From: an uncultured Bacteroidota bacterium
GTDB lineage: Bacteria; Bacteroidota; Bacteroidia; Bacteroidales; UBA12077
Length of the DNA stretch: 64,000 nt
Assembly (NCBI GenBank): GCA_913055635.1
Contig: CAJXLK010000018.1
Location: 1 to 64,000, forward strand
Direction: 5' to 3'
Below are positions 1 to 8,095 of the stretch, piece by piece; within the stretch, counting starts at the first letter, position 1, and every line of letters starts with the position of its first letter. Under the pieces are notes generated by a model, which was not told the DNA's origin, did no database searches, and was given only the letters and a program-made list of their open reading frames with translations. A program made the position numbers and the translations under genes.

Positions 1-75
1 GGGCGATTAGCTCAGTTGGTTCAGAGCATCTGGCTTACAACCAGGGGGTCGATGGTTCGAATCCATCATCGCCCA
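1..75 (+). tRNA. tRNA-Val (anticodon TAC)
   Basis: A complete cloverleaf can be folded. The acceptor stem GGGCGAT (1-7) pairs perfectly with ATCGCCC (68-74) and the discriminator is A75. The D arm holds AGCTCAGTTGGT, the T arm holds GGTTCGAATCC. The anticodon stem 29-33/41-45 (one G-T pair) encloses loop CTTACAA, so the anticodon is TAC at 36-38, which reads GTA as valine. The 3' CCA is not encoded. The gene starts at the first base of the window, so neighbouring tRNAs to the left cannot be excluded. Confidence 0.95.
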
Positions 76-83
76 CACCCGAT

Positions 84-121
84 AAAAGGGGTTGCAAGAG
101 GAAAATTGCAACCCCTTTTTT
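84..121 (+). terminator. Rho-independent terminator of tRNA-Val
   Basis: The ten-base arm GGGGTTGCAA (88-97) pairs perfectly with TTGCAACCCC (106-115), with an 8-nt loop. A run of T (116-121) follows, and the A-run 84-87 extends the stem. It lies 9 nt after the tRNA and has the form of an intrinsic terminator. Confidence 0.85.
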
Positions 122-506
122 ATTGAAGGTCCAGCAGATATTGATTTCCCCGGAGCGGGAAAACCCGGCTGGATCGGATCGTTAAAATCTCAAATAAATT
201 TTTCTCCACCACCTCATAGGCAATCTGATATAACCATAACCTGGTCTTCTGCTCATCCTCCGGCATTTGATCCAGTCTGTTAAGGACCGGGATCATGGTG
301 TGTTGTTTAGGTGTTTTCCCCCTTTTATCACCCCCTGGGAGGCAATAAAATCGGGTAATAATACCCGATGCTTCTTTTGCTTGTGAACGTAAATCCTAAT
401 CAAGGTAATGGTTCCCGGGGCCCTTCGGTGAGGAATGGATTTACCGGGAGAAGAGAAGGGTTGTTGCTGAGTCAGATCAAACGGGTTCAACTTTAAAACA
501 CAGGAT
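122..506. other. intergenic gap, no gene recognised
   Basis: 385 nt lie between the tRNA terminator and the first protein gene. Short open frames exist on both strands, but none looks like a protein. One perfect hairpin is visible, TCGGGTA (351-357) with TACCCGA (362-368), without a good T run; its role is unknown. No clear Bacteroidota -33/-7 promoter was found in front of the gene at 507. Confidence 0.5.
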
Positions 507-1748
507 ATGGGCAAATCATTGGTTTTATTTGGTTTAATGTGTCTGGGTGTCTTTTCTATTATGGGCCAGGAAAAGAATTCTGATATCACCCTGGATTTAG
601 AAGGGTTCATCAAACATGATGTTTTCTATGATACCCGTCAGGTCGTATCGGCCCGGGAGGGTCATTTTTTGTTATGGCCCCGTCGGCAGGAGGAAGACAG
701 TGAAGGAAGGGATATAAATGCGCAAAGCAGTTTCAACATGTTGTCTCTTCAAAGCCGGCTTTCAGGAAGGGTATCTGGACCTGACCTATTGGGTGCCCAA
801 ACATCGGGGCGGTTAGAAGGTGATTTCTTTGCCCAGGCCAACGACAACATCCACCTTTTTCGCCTGCGCCATGCTTTTATCCGACTTGATTGGGAGGATA
901 CCCATCTTACCATGGGCCAGTACTGGAATCCTTTGTTTGTTACTTCCTGTTTTCCAGCCACCGTATCTTTTAATACCGGGGTGCCCATTCAGCCTTTTGC
1001 GCGTAACCCCCAAATTCGCCTGCGTCAGGAGATCGGCCGCTTCGATGTGATCCTGGCAGCCCTGTCCCAGCGGGACTATGTCAGCCATGCCCAGGGAAAA
1101 GCTTCATCCCGTTTTCTCCGGCAATCAGGCCTTCCGGATATGCACCTTCAATTGCATTATGCCGCCTCCCAATGGAAGGCCGGAGCCGGCCTGGCTTATA
1201 AGGCAATCGTCCCCAGGCTCCAAACCGGAGTGGGATTGGCCACCGATGCCCGGGTCAGCGGATGGTCTTTTTTAGCTTTTACCAGCCTTCAACTCGATGC
1301 CTTTACCATTAAGCTGGAAGCTTTCTCCGGACAAAACGTCAGCGATGTGCTTCAGATTTCCGGCTACGCCGTCGAACAAATGAACCCCACAACCGACCAG
1401 CGTTCCTATCTGCCCCGGCGCAATTTTTCATTGTGGGCAGATATCCATACCAATGGTAAGCCCTTTCAGGCAGGCCTCTTTGCAGGATATACCCGAAACC
1501 TCGGTACCCCATCCCCTGTCATTGACAACCCCCAATTGATCTATGGTTTTGGAAATCAGATCGCTTCGCTTTACCGGATCGCCCCCAGAATCCTTTACCA
1601 TGCCAACCCCCTCCGCTTTGCCCTGGAAGTTGAATATACTTCCGCGGCTTTCGGCCAGGAGTTTGACCGGCATGCGGTTCCCGTAAATCTTCACAGAACC
1701 ACAAACATGCGCATTTTGTTTGCTACTTACTATTTCTTTAACCGTTAA
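507..1748 (+). CDS. putative outer-membrane beta-barrel (porin-like) protein
   Basis: The 413-aa protein has an N-terminal signal peptide (hydrophobic residues 4-19, then MGQEKN). The rest is built of alternating amphipathic strands rich in Tyr, Trp and Phe, and it ends in the aromatic run ATYYFFNR, typical of outer-membrane barrels. Segments such as TMGQYWNPLF and the long pattern of paired strands recall porin-like proteins of Bacteroidota, but no family signature is decisive and the substrate is unknown. ATG at 507 is the first start that gives a complete signal peptide. The gene stands alone; it converges with the next gene, which is on the opposite strand 57 nt away. Confidence 0.65.
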   Translation: MGKSLVLFGLMCLGVFSIMGQEKNSDITLDLEGFIKHDVFYDTRQVVSAREGHFLLWPRRQEEDSEGRDINAQSSFNMLSLQSRLSGRVSGPDLLGAQTSGRLEGDFFAQANDNIHLFRLRHAFIRLDWEDTHLTMGQYWNPLFVTSCFPATVSFNTGVPIQPFARNPQIRLRQEIGRFDVILAALSQRDYVSHAQGKASSRFLRQSGLPDMHLQLHYAASQWKAGAGLAYKAIVPRLQTGVGLATDARVSGWSFLAFTSLQLDAFTIKLEAFSGQNVSDVLQISGYAVEQMNPTTDQRSYLPRRNFSLWADIHTNGKPFQAGLFAGYTRNLGTPSPVIDNPQLIYGFGNQIASLYRIAPRILYHANPLRFALEVEYTSAAFGQEFDRHAVPVNLHRTTNMRILFATYYFFNR

Positions 1749-1805
1749 GGCCCTCCCCCGCAGACTGTATTTGATGTTGTATCCCCCCCTGTCAAGGTTA
1801 TTGCA

Positions 1806-2975
1806 TTAGTCATAAGCCCATTGGAGACGAACCAGCCCTACCAGGCAGTTATCCCGGTAGGATCTCATTCCCGGGTGGATAATATATTGCATATCCGGTT
1901 GAATTTTGATCTGATCGGTGATGTGATGGGTGTAGGTCAGCTCAACAGCTGTTTCACAGCTCTGATAATCGGTGCTGCTATGTTGCCTTAATTGATCGTT
2001 TATAGAGGCATGAGCTATAGCTAACCCCAGTTTGTTGAAACGTTCGGCTTCGGTGGGGATGAAAACATTTACCCCGGCGGCCATATAGAAATCGTTCATG
2101 CTACAGGGATCGGGAGAGTAGCCGGTCTGGAAAAAAAGCCCCGCCTGGGTGTTTTCCTTCGATTGCTGGGGGGTAAGCATCTGATCGGCAATCAAATAAA
2201 GACCCCCTGCCCCTTGATGAACATGGCCGGGATCACCAGGGTGGGTAAAGTTTCCTCCGTGATAAAATCCCCCAATCTTATAGGTGCTTTTCAGATTCCC
2301 AATCTGATGACTCCAGGCCAACTCGCCGATGTAAAACAACCCCCTGGAAAAATTCAGGTTCAAATCGGTCCCAAAATTGGTTTGGGTGATCTCTCCGGGG
2401 TATCCATTGTAAACGCCCCCCCGGATGGTCAACCCTTTGGCTGCATGATAAGCGGCAACAGCACCAAGGGTGGTGGAAGGAAAGATTGAAACCGGAACGT
2501 TCAGCGAAGCCACCGGCATGATCCCAAACGAACTATTGATGTAAAGCCCGGCTTGCTCGCTGGTAAAAAATATACTGTTCATGTCATGCTTGCCTGCCAG
2601 GATGGAAAAATTTTCCATTTGGTGCTTATACCAGAACTGATACAGATAGGTGTAGTTGCCATGTTCAATATTGGAAAAGACCTGTACATCGCCAACCAGT
2701 TTTTTGGTGGGTTGATGCCCATATGTATTCTGCAGGTGGAGTTTCCAGATTCCGTTTTCCCACAAACCTGCCTGGTCGCTCGACAGGGTGGCTGAGAGAT
2801 TGATCAACCCCAGCTGGGCGTAGCCCGAATGTATCCCGCCCTGCATGTTTTTGGCTATATCTTGCTTAATGCCCGCATGAAAATCATAGGGCTCTTCCTG
2901 GGCCTGAATACCGGTAGCCCCCATGAACAAAATAAAGATTAAGAACCCTTTCGTTGTCAAATTTCTGATAATCAT
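1806..2975 (-). CDS. OprB-like carbohydrate porin family protein
   Basis: The 389-aa protein begins with a signal peptide (MIIRNLTTKGFLIFILF, cleaved near GIQAQ). The mature part has features I associate with the OprB carbohydrate-selective porins: an early aromatic strand with WKLHLQNTYGHQP, then AGKHDMNSIFFTSEQAGLYI, a stretch GIMPVASLNVPVSIFPSTTL, and YNGYPGEITQTNFG. The C-terminus RLQWAYD fits a last barrel strand. Family members let sugars or small solutes diffuse through the outer membrane; the real substrate is not visible here. No transporter or glycosidase lies beside it, so it appears to be a single-gene unit. Confidence 0.7.
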   Translation of the reverse strand: MIIRNLTTKGFLIFILFMGATGIQAQEEPYDFHAGIKQDIAKNMQGGIHSGYAQLGLINLSATLSSDQAGLWENGIWKLHLQNTYGHQPTKKLVGDVQVFSNIEHGNYTYLYQFWYKHQMENFSILAGKHDMNSIFFTSEQAGLYINSSFGIMPVASLNVPVSIFPSTTLGAVAAYHAAKGLTIRGGVYNGYPGEITQTNFGTDLNLNFSRGLFYIGELAWSHQIGNLKSTYKIGGFYHGGNFTHPGDPGHVHQGAGGLYLIADQMLTPQQSKENTQAGLFFQTGYSPDPCSMNDFYMAAGVNVFIPTEAERFNKLGLAIAHASINDQLRQHSSTDYQSCETAVELTYTHHITDQIKIQPDMQYIIHPGMRSYRDNCLVGLVRLQWAYD

Positions 2976-3162
2976 AATTTTAATTTTTTGTTTGCCTGTC
3001 GCGTTGAAAGAATATCTCCGTTGGGCCCCGAAGCTTTTTCTAACTCCGTGACACCAACAGGACCTCGTTTATTACAGGGGGGCGCATGGTTTTTTTTGCA
3101 ACCGTCTGGCCGTTTGAAGGTCAGGATATTATTTTAGCCGATTGTGGCTGGGGAAGGGGATA

Positions 3163-4644
3163 TTAATACTGGGAGAGGATTTTACGAAAACGGGCATTGG
3201 GATAAATCCCTTCCTCATCCTCAGAGTATTCGGGTTTTATTCGGTTGACAAAGTACATGTCAATATCTTCAGCATTGTTTTTGATCTTTATTTTTCCCCG
3301 GTAAGTGCAATCAAAATAATCCTTGATGTAATCATAGGTAGCCCCTGAGACATTGACTTTACCTGTCTGGCTGGTTTCTTCCATTCTACTGGCAATGTTA
3401 ACGGTATTGCCCCAGATGTCATAGGCAAATTTTTTGGATCCGATCACCCCGGCCATGACCCGGCCGGTATGAATGCCCAGCCGCAATTTCCATGGCCGTT
3501 CGCCCCAGGCCGTTTTTACCTGGGCCAGATCGCTGACAAATTTCTGGATTTGCAAACTGGCCAGGGTCACGTCGAAAGGATTGCTGTAATTTTTAAGGGG
3601 CAGCCCACCGGCACACATGTAGGCATCCCCCATGGTCTTTATCTTTTCAAGATAGTGGTTTTCAATGATTTCATCGAACTTACGCACGTACCGGTTGAGT
3701 TCAGTGATCAGTTCGTCTACTGTCATGGTTTTGGTCAGGGTGGTGAAATTTTCAAAGTCAGCAAACAGCACGGTCACCATCTTGTATTTTTTTGATTTAG
3801 CCCGCCCTTTGCGTTTCAATTGTTCGGAGATCTCATGGGGGAATAGGTTGGCCAGCAATTCCTCCGTTTTCTTCTTTTCTGCATAGAAGCGGGAAATATC
3901 CGTTTCCACGGCTACAATCCGGTTCAGGTTCCCGTTATCGTTATGTAGGGGGGTAAGGGTGGTCTGGACCCATTTATAGTCCCCTGAGTGGGCCTGTATC
4001 TGATGCTCCACGGTGAGCCCTTCCTCTCCATGGGCAAATTGATCGAGGGCCCACTGAAAGCCCTCGCTGTTTGGAGAATAAATATAGTGGCCGAATGTTT
4101 GGATATACTCATCAAAGGAGCAACCGTAGATTTGCTCAAATCCTCCGTTCACACTTTCCGCCTTTCCATCGGGATATAAACGGATCACTGCATTGGTGGA
4201 ACTTTCAATTTCGGGGGGATCACTGACCAATTCATGCCGTTCGGATGCCGGTTGAGGTGTTTGCTGATGCTGATGGCGCTTGCTCAGGGTTTTGAGCCGG
4301 TATAGCAACTCTTGCTTGTCTATGGGTTTGAGAATGAAATCGGATATCCCAATATCCAGTAATTTGGGGAGTTTTTCCTGTTCCGGATTATCCGAGAGAA
4401 AAATGATCGGGATTTGCTCGGATTGACGTCTTTCAACCATTCGACGAACGTTCTCTAGCCCTTCCCGGTAAATCACTGACGAATCCAACAGGATATAATC
4501 AGGCTTTAAATCGGGAAACCCTTCCATGCTTTCCGTCTCATGAACCACCTGGAGGTTGAATGAACCCCCGAGTTGGCCCTTTAAATGACTGATCTGATGT
4601 TCAAGCTCATCCGATCGACTGATGATGAGAATCCGGTTGATCAT
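3163..4644 (-). CDS. class III adenylate cyclase with receiver and PAS domains
   Basis: The 493-aa cytoplasmic signalling protein has three parts. Residues 1-120 are a receiver domain with phospho-acceptor D54 (ILLD), acidic D12/E13 and K106 (ILKP). Residues about 150-255 are a PAS domain with a PAC-like end (VAVETDISRFYAEKKK). Residues about 285-465 are a class III cyclase domain. Metal-binding aspartates D296 (LFADFENF) and D340 (KTMGDAYM) are present, as are transition-state residues N416 and R420 (NTVNIASRM). The purine-selecting pair is K336 and D409, the combination found in adenylate rather than guanylate cyclases, so ATP to cAMP is the likely reaction. No cognate kinase lies next to it. 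A palindrome array lies upstream of the start. Confidence 0.9.
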   Translation of the reverse strand: MINRILIISRSDELEHQISHLKGQLGGSFNLQVVHETESMEGFPDLKPDYILLDSSVIYREGLENVRRMVERRQSEQIPIIFLSDNPEQEKLPKLLDIGISDFILKPIDKQELLYRLKTLSKRHQHQQTPQPASERHELVSDPPEIESSTNAVIRLYPDGKAESVNGGFEQIYGCSFDEYIQTFGHYIYSPNSEGFQWALDQFAHGEEGLTVEHQIQAHSGDYKWVQTTLTPLHNDNGNLNRIVAVETDISRFYAEKKKTEELLANLFPHEISEQLKRKGRAKSKKYKMVTVLFADFENFTTLTKTMTVDELITELNRYVRKFDEIIENHYLEKIKTMGDAYMCAGGLPLKNYSNPFDVTLASLQIQKFVSDLAQVKTAWGERPWKLRLGIHTGRVMAGVIGSKKFAYDIWGNTVNIASRMEETSQTGKVNVSGATYDYIKDYFDCTYRGKIKIKNNAEDIDMYFVNRIKPEYSEDEEGIYPNARFRKILSQY

Positions 4645-4770
4645 GTATGCACCTTCTTATATCATTCTGGTAAAACTACTAAGGATTATATAATATCCCA
4701 ATCCTTTTTTTATGAAACTCCCCTTTGCAATGACCGGCGATATGATACCATATGTAAAAAAGGCTCCCTA

Positions 4771-4951
4771 ATCAGACCCCGCTTAGCGGGGTCTGATTTG
4801 TACCCACCCCCGCTTAGCGGGGTCTGATTGTACCTACCCCCGCTTAGCGGGGTCTGGTTTGTACCTACCCCCGCTTAGCGGGGTCTGATTGTACCTACCC
4901 CCGCTTAGCGGGGTCTGGTTTGTACCTACCCCCCGCTTAGCGGGGTCTGAG
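4771..4951. repeat. palindrome array 1 (six copies)
   Basis: Six copies of CCCCGCTTAGCGGGG have cores at 4777-4791, 4808-4822, 4838-4852, 4869-4883, 4899-4913 and 4931-4945, separated by spacers of 15-17 nt built on TCTGRTTTGTACCTA variants. The first copy is flanked so that ATCAGACCCCGC also pairs with its mirror on the other side. The period is 30-32 nt. The last copy ends 16 nt from the stop codon of the ferritin-like gene on the minus strand. All six have TTA in the centre on the + strand. Confidence 0.95.
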
Positions 4952-4961
4952 ACATGGGGGA

Positions 4962-5411
4962 TTAGAAATAGCTCAGGAGTTTCTCCAACCGGAGGCGGTG
5001 GTTTTTTTCGTGTTCAGCCATTTGATCAAAAAGTTGCTGTAATTCCTGGTCCTGAACCTGGCCGGCAATTTTCAGGTAAAGTTTTTCGGCGTGGGTTTCC
5101 TCGTTGATGGCAGATTGGAAGATCGCCTTTAGGGTTTGGGTGTTGAAGGGCCTGGTCGGGCGAACCATCAGATCCGCTTTAACGGATACCGGGGCTGGAA
5201 AGTTGGCGCGATGATAATGCTCCCGCATGGCTTTTAGTCGACTAATATGGCCCGTCTCTTCCCGAGACAATTGTTTAAATGTTTGTTTGTATTCAAGGGT
5301 TTCAGAGCGTGAAGCAAGGGAATTATAGAGTTCAACGGCTTTTTCCTCTTCGCTGATCAGCAAATCAAATACATCATTATAATTGCTGAAAGTCAGATAT
5401 TTTTGTGGCAT
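4962..5411 (-). CDS. ferritin-like (rubrerythrin-type) diiron protein
   Basis: The 149-aa all-helical protein fits a four-helix ferritin-like fold. Candidate diiron ligands appear in the expected order: SEEEKAVELY in helix 1, REETGHISRL in helix 2, INEETHAEKLY in helix 3 and AEHEKNHRLRLE in helix 4. There is no rubredoxin Cys4 domain, so this is the rubredoxin-free class (COG1633-like) and not a full rubrerythrin. Members are linked to oxidative stress or iron handling, but the reaction is not established. The start MPQKYLTFSN is 59 nt from the divergent receiver gene. A TAATTTTG (-7-like) element on the minus strand at 5438-5431 could drive it, without a clear -33 box. Confidence 0.8.
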   Translation of the reverse strand: MPQKYLTFSNYNDVFDLLISEEEKAVELYNSLASRSETLEYKQTFKQLSREETGHISRLKAMREHYHRANFPAPVSVKADLMVRPTRPFNTQTLKAIFQSAINEETHAEKLYLKIAGQVQDQELQQLFDQMAEHEKNHRLRLEKLLSYF

Positions 5412-5470
5412 TTTTACTGGCTTTTGAATGCAAAATTAATTATTTTAACCACATAAATACCTTGCTTTTA

Positions 5471-5824
5471 ATGAAGATATTAATTGCTGAAAACAGCGAG
5501 TTAACGGGCTTTCTGGTTAAATCCGTTTTGGAAAGTCAGGGCCATCAGGTGACCCTGGTTCTCGATGGATTGTCCACCTTCCGTCAATTACACACCGAGT
5601 CATATGATCTGGTTATTTCGGAGGTGCTGCTTCCTTATTACACGGGTTTGGAAGTTCTACAGATGATCAGGAAAAATTCAGGCCATGCCAAAACCATCAT
5701 CCTCTCAACGGTTCAGAATCTCAATACCGTTTACCAGGCCTATCAGATGCAGGTGGATTTGTATATGACCAAGCCGTTTGATCCGGATCGGCTGCCGCAG
5801 GAAATTGAAAAAATTAAAATTTGA
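5471..5824 (+). CDS. stand-alone receiver domain with Glu at the phospho-acceptor site
   Basis: The 117-aa protein has only a CheY-like receiver fold and no output domain. The frame is open further upstream, but ATG at 5471 (MKILIAENSE) gives the correct first beta strand. The normal Asp at the end of beta 3 is Glu: the segment reads VISEVLLPYYTG with E51 in that place. The acidic pair after beta 1 is E7-N8 instead of two acidic residues. S79/T80 and K101 (MTKPFDP) are kept. The protein may therefore act as an unphosphorylated or permanently on-like receiver. Its TGA overlaps the ATG of the next gene (TGATG), which indicates translational coupling to the polysaccharide operon. Confidence 0.8.
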   Translation: MKILIAENSELTGFLVKSVLESQGHQVTLVLDGLSTFRQLHTESYDLVISEVLLPYYTGLEVLQMIRKNSGHAKTIILSTVQNLNTVYQAYQMQVDLYMTKPFDPDRLPQEIEKIKI

Positions 5825-6768
5825 TGAGAAGGTTGACTTTTTTGTTGATTTTATGGGGGATTTGGATTTGTTTGGGAGATGGGGCATTCGCTGAAGGTTT
5901 TGGCAATGGGGCCAGTAGAGTCGGGATAAATCGGCCCTGTGCAGCATGCTTTCCTTGCTTCTCGGGGTCAGGCCCTGACGGGTCTGATTTTATCTCTCCG
6001 GTTGATACTGTGGATGAGGCGGATCGCCCGTTCATTGTTATGGACCGTACAGGTCTGGTGCATCACTTTAGTTTTTTTAACCTACCCTGGGTTCGGCGCT
6101 GGCACGTGCTGTCTTTGCGGAATGAGCTGAATATGGCCGGCTGGCCCCTGGTGGGAGTGATCAATTATGGCCGGTTGATGGGGGCTCCTGAGCCCGGCCT
6201 TTCAGCAGCCAACTGGCAGTTTCAGCTTGAGGCCTATCCCCGGCTATCCCCCGGCGATTATGTGCATCTTCTTGCAGCTTACAGCGAATCCCGTCTTTTT
6301 CCCCATCATCACTACGGGGGCGAATGGTTTCACAGTTTTGGCCATGGTCTGGAGGCTTCTGCCGGCATGAGATGGATGGAGTGGGGGCCATCCATATGGT
6401 TCTATACCGGTTCCCTGGCAAAATATACCGGCAATTACTGGTTCTCTTTTCGTCCCTATATAACCCGCCAAAATGGAAATACCGGTCAAACATACAGCCT
6501 TGCTGCCCGCCGGTATGGGGCAACACCCCAAAACTACCTTGGAGTGAAGCTCCTCTATGGGACCTCGCCCGAGTACCTCTCTTATGTGGTGGATTATCCC
6601 GACATAAAAACCCTCAAAGGATATGGGGGCTATCTGAGCTTTCAGCAATCCTGGAATCATTGGATTGTCAAAACAGTGGTGGGATACCGACGGGAAGAAT
6701 TTAGCACAGACCGCTTCCGGGGCCATTTCACCTCACAGTTGCATCTATTGTATCAATTGAACCGCTGA
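5824..6768 (+). CDS. YaiO-family outer-membrane beta-barrel protein
   Basis: The 314-aa protein has a signal peptide (MRRLTFLLILWGIWICLGDG, cleaved after AFA) and a C-terminal half built of aromatic barrel strands. The run YTGSLAKYTGNYWFSFRPYI and the flanking GEWFHSF are what I recognise from YaiO-type barrels; the last strand ends in LLYQLNR. In Bacteroidota such barrels often accompany a HEAT-repeat protein and a family 2 glycosyltransferase, as here, so a role as outer-membrane exit for an extracellular polysaccharide is inferred. An unusual Cys-rich segment (CAACFPC) lies near residue 40. ATG at 5824 overlaps the previous stop by one base, and the stop overlaps the next start in the same way. 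Confidence 0.7.
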   Translation: MRRLTFLLILWGIWICLGDGAFAEGFGNGASRVGINRPCAACFPCFSGSGPDGSDFISPVDTVDEADRPFIVMDRTGLVHHFSFFNLPWVRRWHVLSLRNELNMAGWPLVGVINYGRLMGAPEPGLSAANWQFQLEAYPRLSPGDYVHLLAAYSESRLFPHHHYGGEWFHSFGHGLEASAGMRWMEWGPSIWFYTGSLAKYTGNYWFSFRPYITRQNGNTGQTYSLAARRYGATPQNYLGVKLLYGTSPEYLSYVVDYPDIKTLKGYGGYLSFQQSWNHWIVKTVVGYRREEFSTDRFRGHFTSQLHLLYQLNR

Positions 6769-8081
6769 TGTTGATCAAACACCCATTCCTCACCCTTATC
6801 ATGCTTCTGGGCATGATTTATTCAACGCCTGCCTGTCACCCACATCTGTCAGGCGGGGTAACGCTTTCGTCGACAACAACCTTTATGCTAAACCGGCCGG
6901 AAGGCACCGCCGATGTTGCCAGGCAACAACCTTCCCCAAAAAAAGAGGGACTTTTTGATCGCATCAAGCAAAGCATATATAGCCAGATTGAGCGCTATTC
7001 AAAAGATCCCTTTGTAAAGAAGTCCCTATTCTACCGCTTTGTACCGCTTTTTGTGGTCCTGATGTTCGCTTTCATTATTTCCATCGTAACCATTATGCTG
7101 GTGGTGCTGGTTGTTAAATTGCGCCGGTACCGGCAAAATAAAAAATGGCAGCGGATATGGCACCTTTACCGCCATATCCTGATCCGCTACCTCACCCACA
7201 ACCCCGAGGAAGAGGTCCCGGATTTTCCCGGTCTCAACAAGGCTACCCATAAGAAAGTCTTGATCCGCCAACTTTATCAGTTGGCCAATGATATATATGG
7301 ACGCAAACAACTTAAACTGCAGCACGTTTACGAGACTAAAAAACTTCATGGTTTTATTATCCGGAAAATACGCAGAGGAACCTCGGTGGAACGTACCCTT
7401 TATCTAAAGTACCTTTCCATTCGCCCGTTCAAAACGGGTCCCGCCCAAAAACTTTTTAAATTTGTCCGAATCGCTAATCCCCGGGTGAGGCTGTATAGCC
7501 AGCTGGCATTTATCAGTCAATACCCTTACCAGGCTTTCTCTTTCCTGGAGGATTATCCTTATTCCCTGACCGAATGGGAACAGTTGAATTTATATGCTTC
7601 CATGCTGCACAATTCCATCCCGATCCCCGAACTGTACCACTATCTGGATGCTTCCAACCCAACGGTAGTCATCTTTACCCTGCGGATGATCCGATGGTAT
7701 TATGTCATGCCGAAGGATCGGGAAAGGCTGCTTCAACTGATCGACCATCCGGGAGGTCAAATCAGGCTGGAAGCCTATAAAACCATTGTAGAATTGAATA
7801 TGAAGGCAGTGGGCGATGTCTTTCGTTACCATTACCTAAACGAAACCACCGAAGTAAAAAAAGTGATGGTGGACTATTTTGTGAAAAACAAACAGTTGAC
7901 CCGGGAAATCTATCAGCCTGTCCTGGAGTTGGAAACCGACCCGGAGATGGTGTTTTACCTGTTGGAGGCTTTGTATAACCAAAATTATAAAAGTCAGCAG
8001 GAAGTGGTTGCCATGAGGGATGAAACCCGTGATTCAACTGTTTATTCGATGTGTCAGCATATTATTGAAAATGCCTATTAA
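6768..8081 (+). CDS. HEAT-like repeat membrane protein of the polysaccharide operon
   Basis: The 437-aa protein starts with a hydrophobic signal or anchor (residues 5-20, followed by PAC, a possible but poor lipobox). A short polar linker follows, then a strong membrane helix at about 85-110 (VVLMFAFIISIVTIMLVVLV) followed by a basic stop-transfer. Residues about 150-437 are helical repeats of HEAT character (for example DHPGGQIRLEAYKTIVELN and the next two repeats), probably on the cytoplasmic side. It sits between the barrel and the glycosyltransferase, sharing TGATG with the former and 14 nt from the latter, so a scaffold or regulatory part in the synthesis complex is likely. No enzyme motif is seen. 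Confidence 0.65.
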   Translation: MLIKHPFLTLIMLLGMIYSTPACHPHLSGGVTLSSTTTFMLNRPEGTADVARQQPSPKKEGLFDRIKQSIYSQIERYSKDPFVKKSLFYRFVPLFVVLMFAFIISIVTIMLVVLVVKLRRYRQNKKWQRIWHLYRHILIRYLTHNPEEEVPDFPGLNKATHKKVLIRQLYQLANDIYGRKQLKLQHVYETKKLHGFIIRKIRRGTSVERTLYLKYLSIRPFKTGPAQKLFKFVRIANPRVRLYSQLAFISQYPYQAFSFLEDYPYSLTEWEQLNLYASMLHNSIPIPELYHYLDASNPTVVIFTLRMIRWYYVMPKDRERLLQLIDHPGGQIRLEAYKTIVELNMKAVGDVFRYHYLNETTEVKKVMVDYFVKNKQLTREIYQPVLELETDPEMVFYLLEALYNQNYKSQQEVVAMRDETRDSTVYSMCQHIIENAY

Positions 8082-8095
8082 CGGAGAGAAACCAG

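Noticed and set aside
92-283. 63-codon frame after the tRNA
   Set aside because: It starts inside the terminator hairpin and has no signal peptide, domain or ribosome site of note.
4771-4951. CRISPR-like spacing of repeats
   Set aside because: Repeats are short perfect palindromes with nearly identical 15-17 nt spacers, not 25-40 nt repeats with unique spacers, and no cas gene is near.
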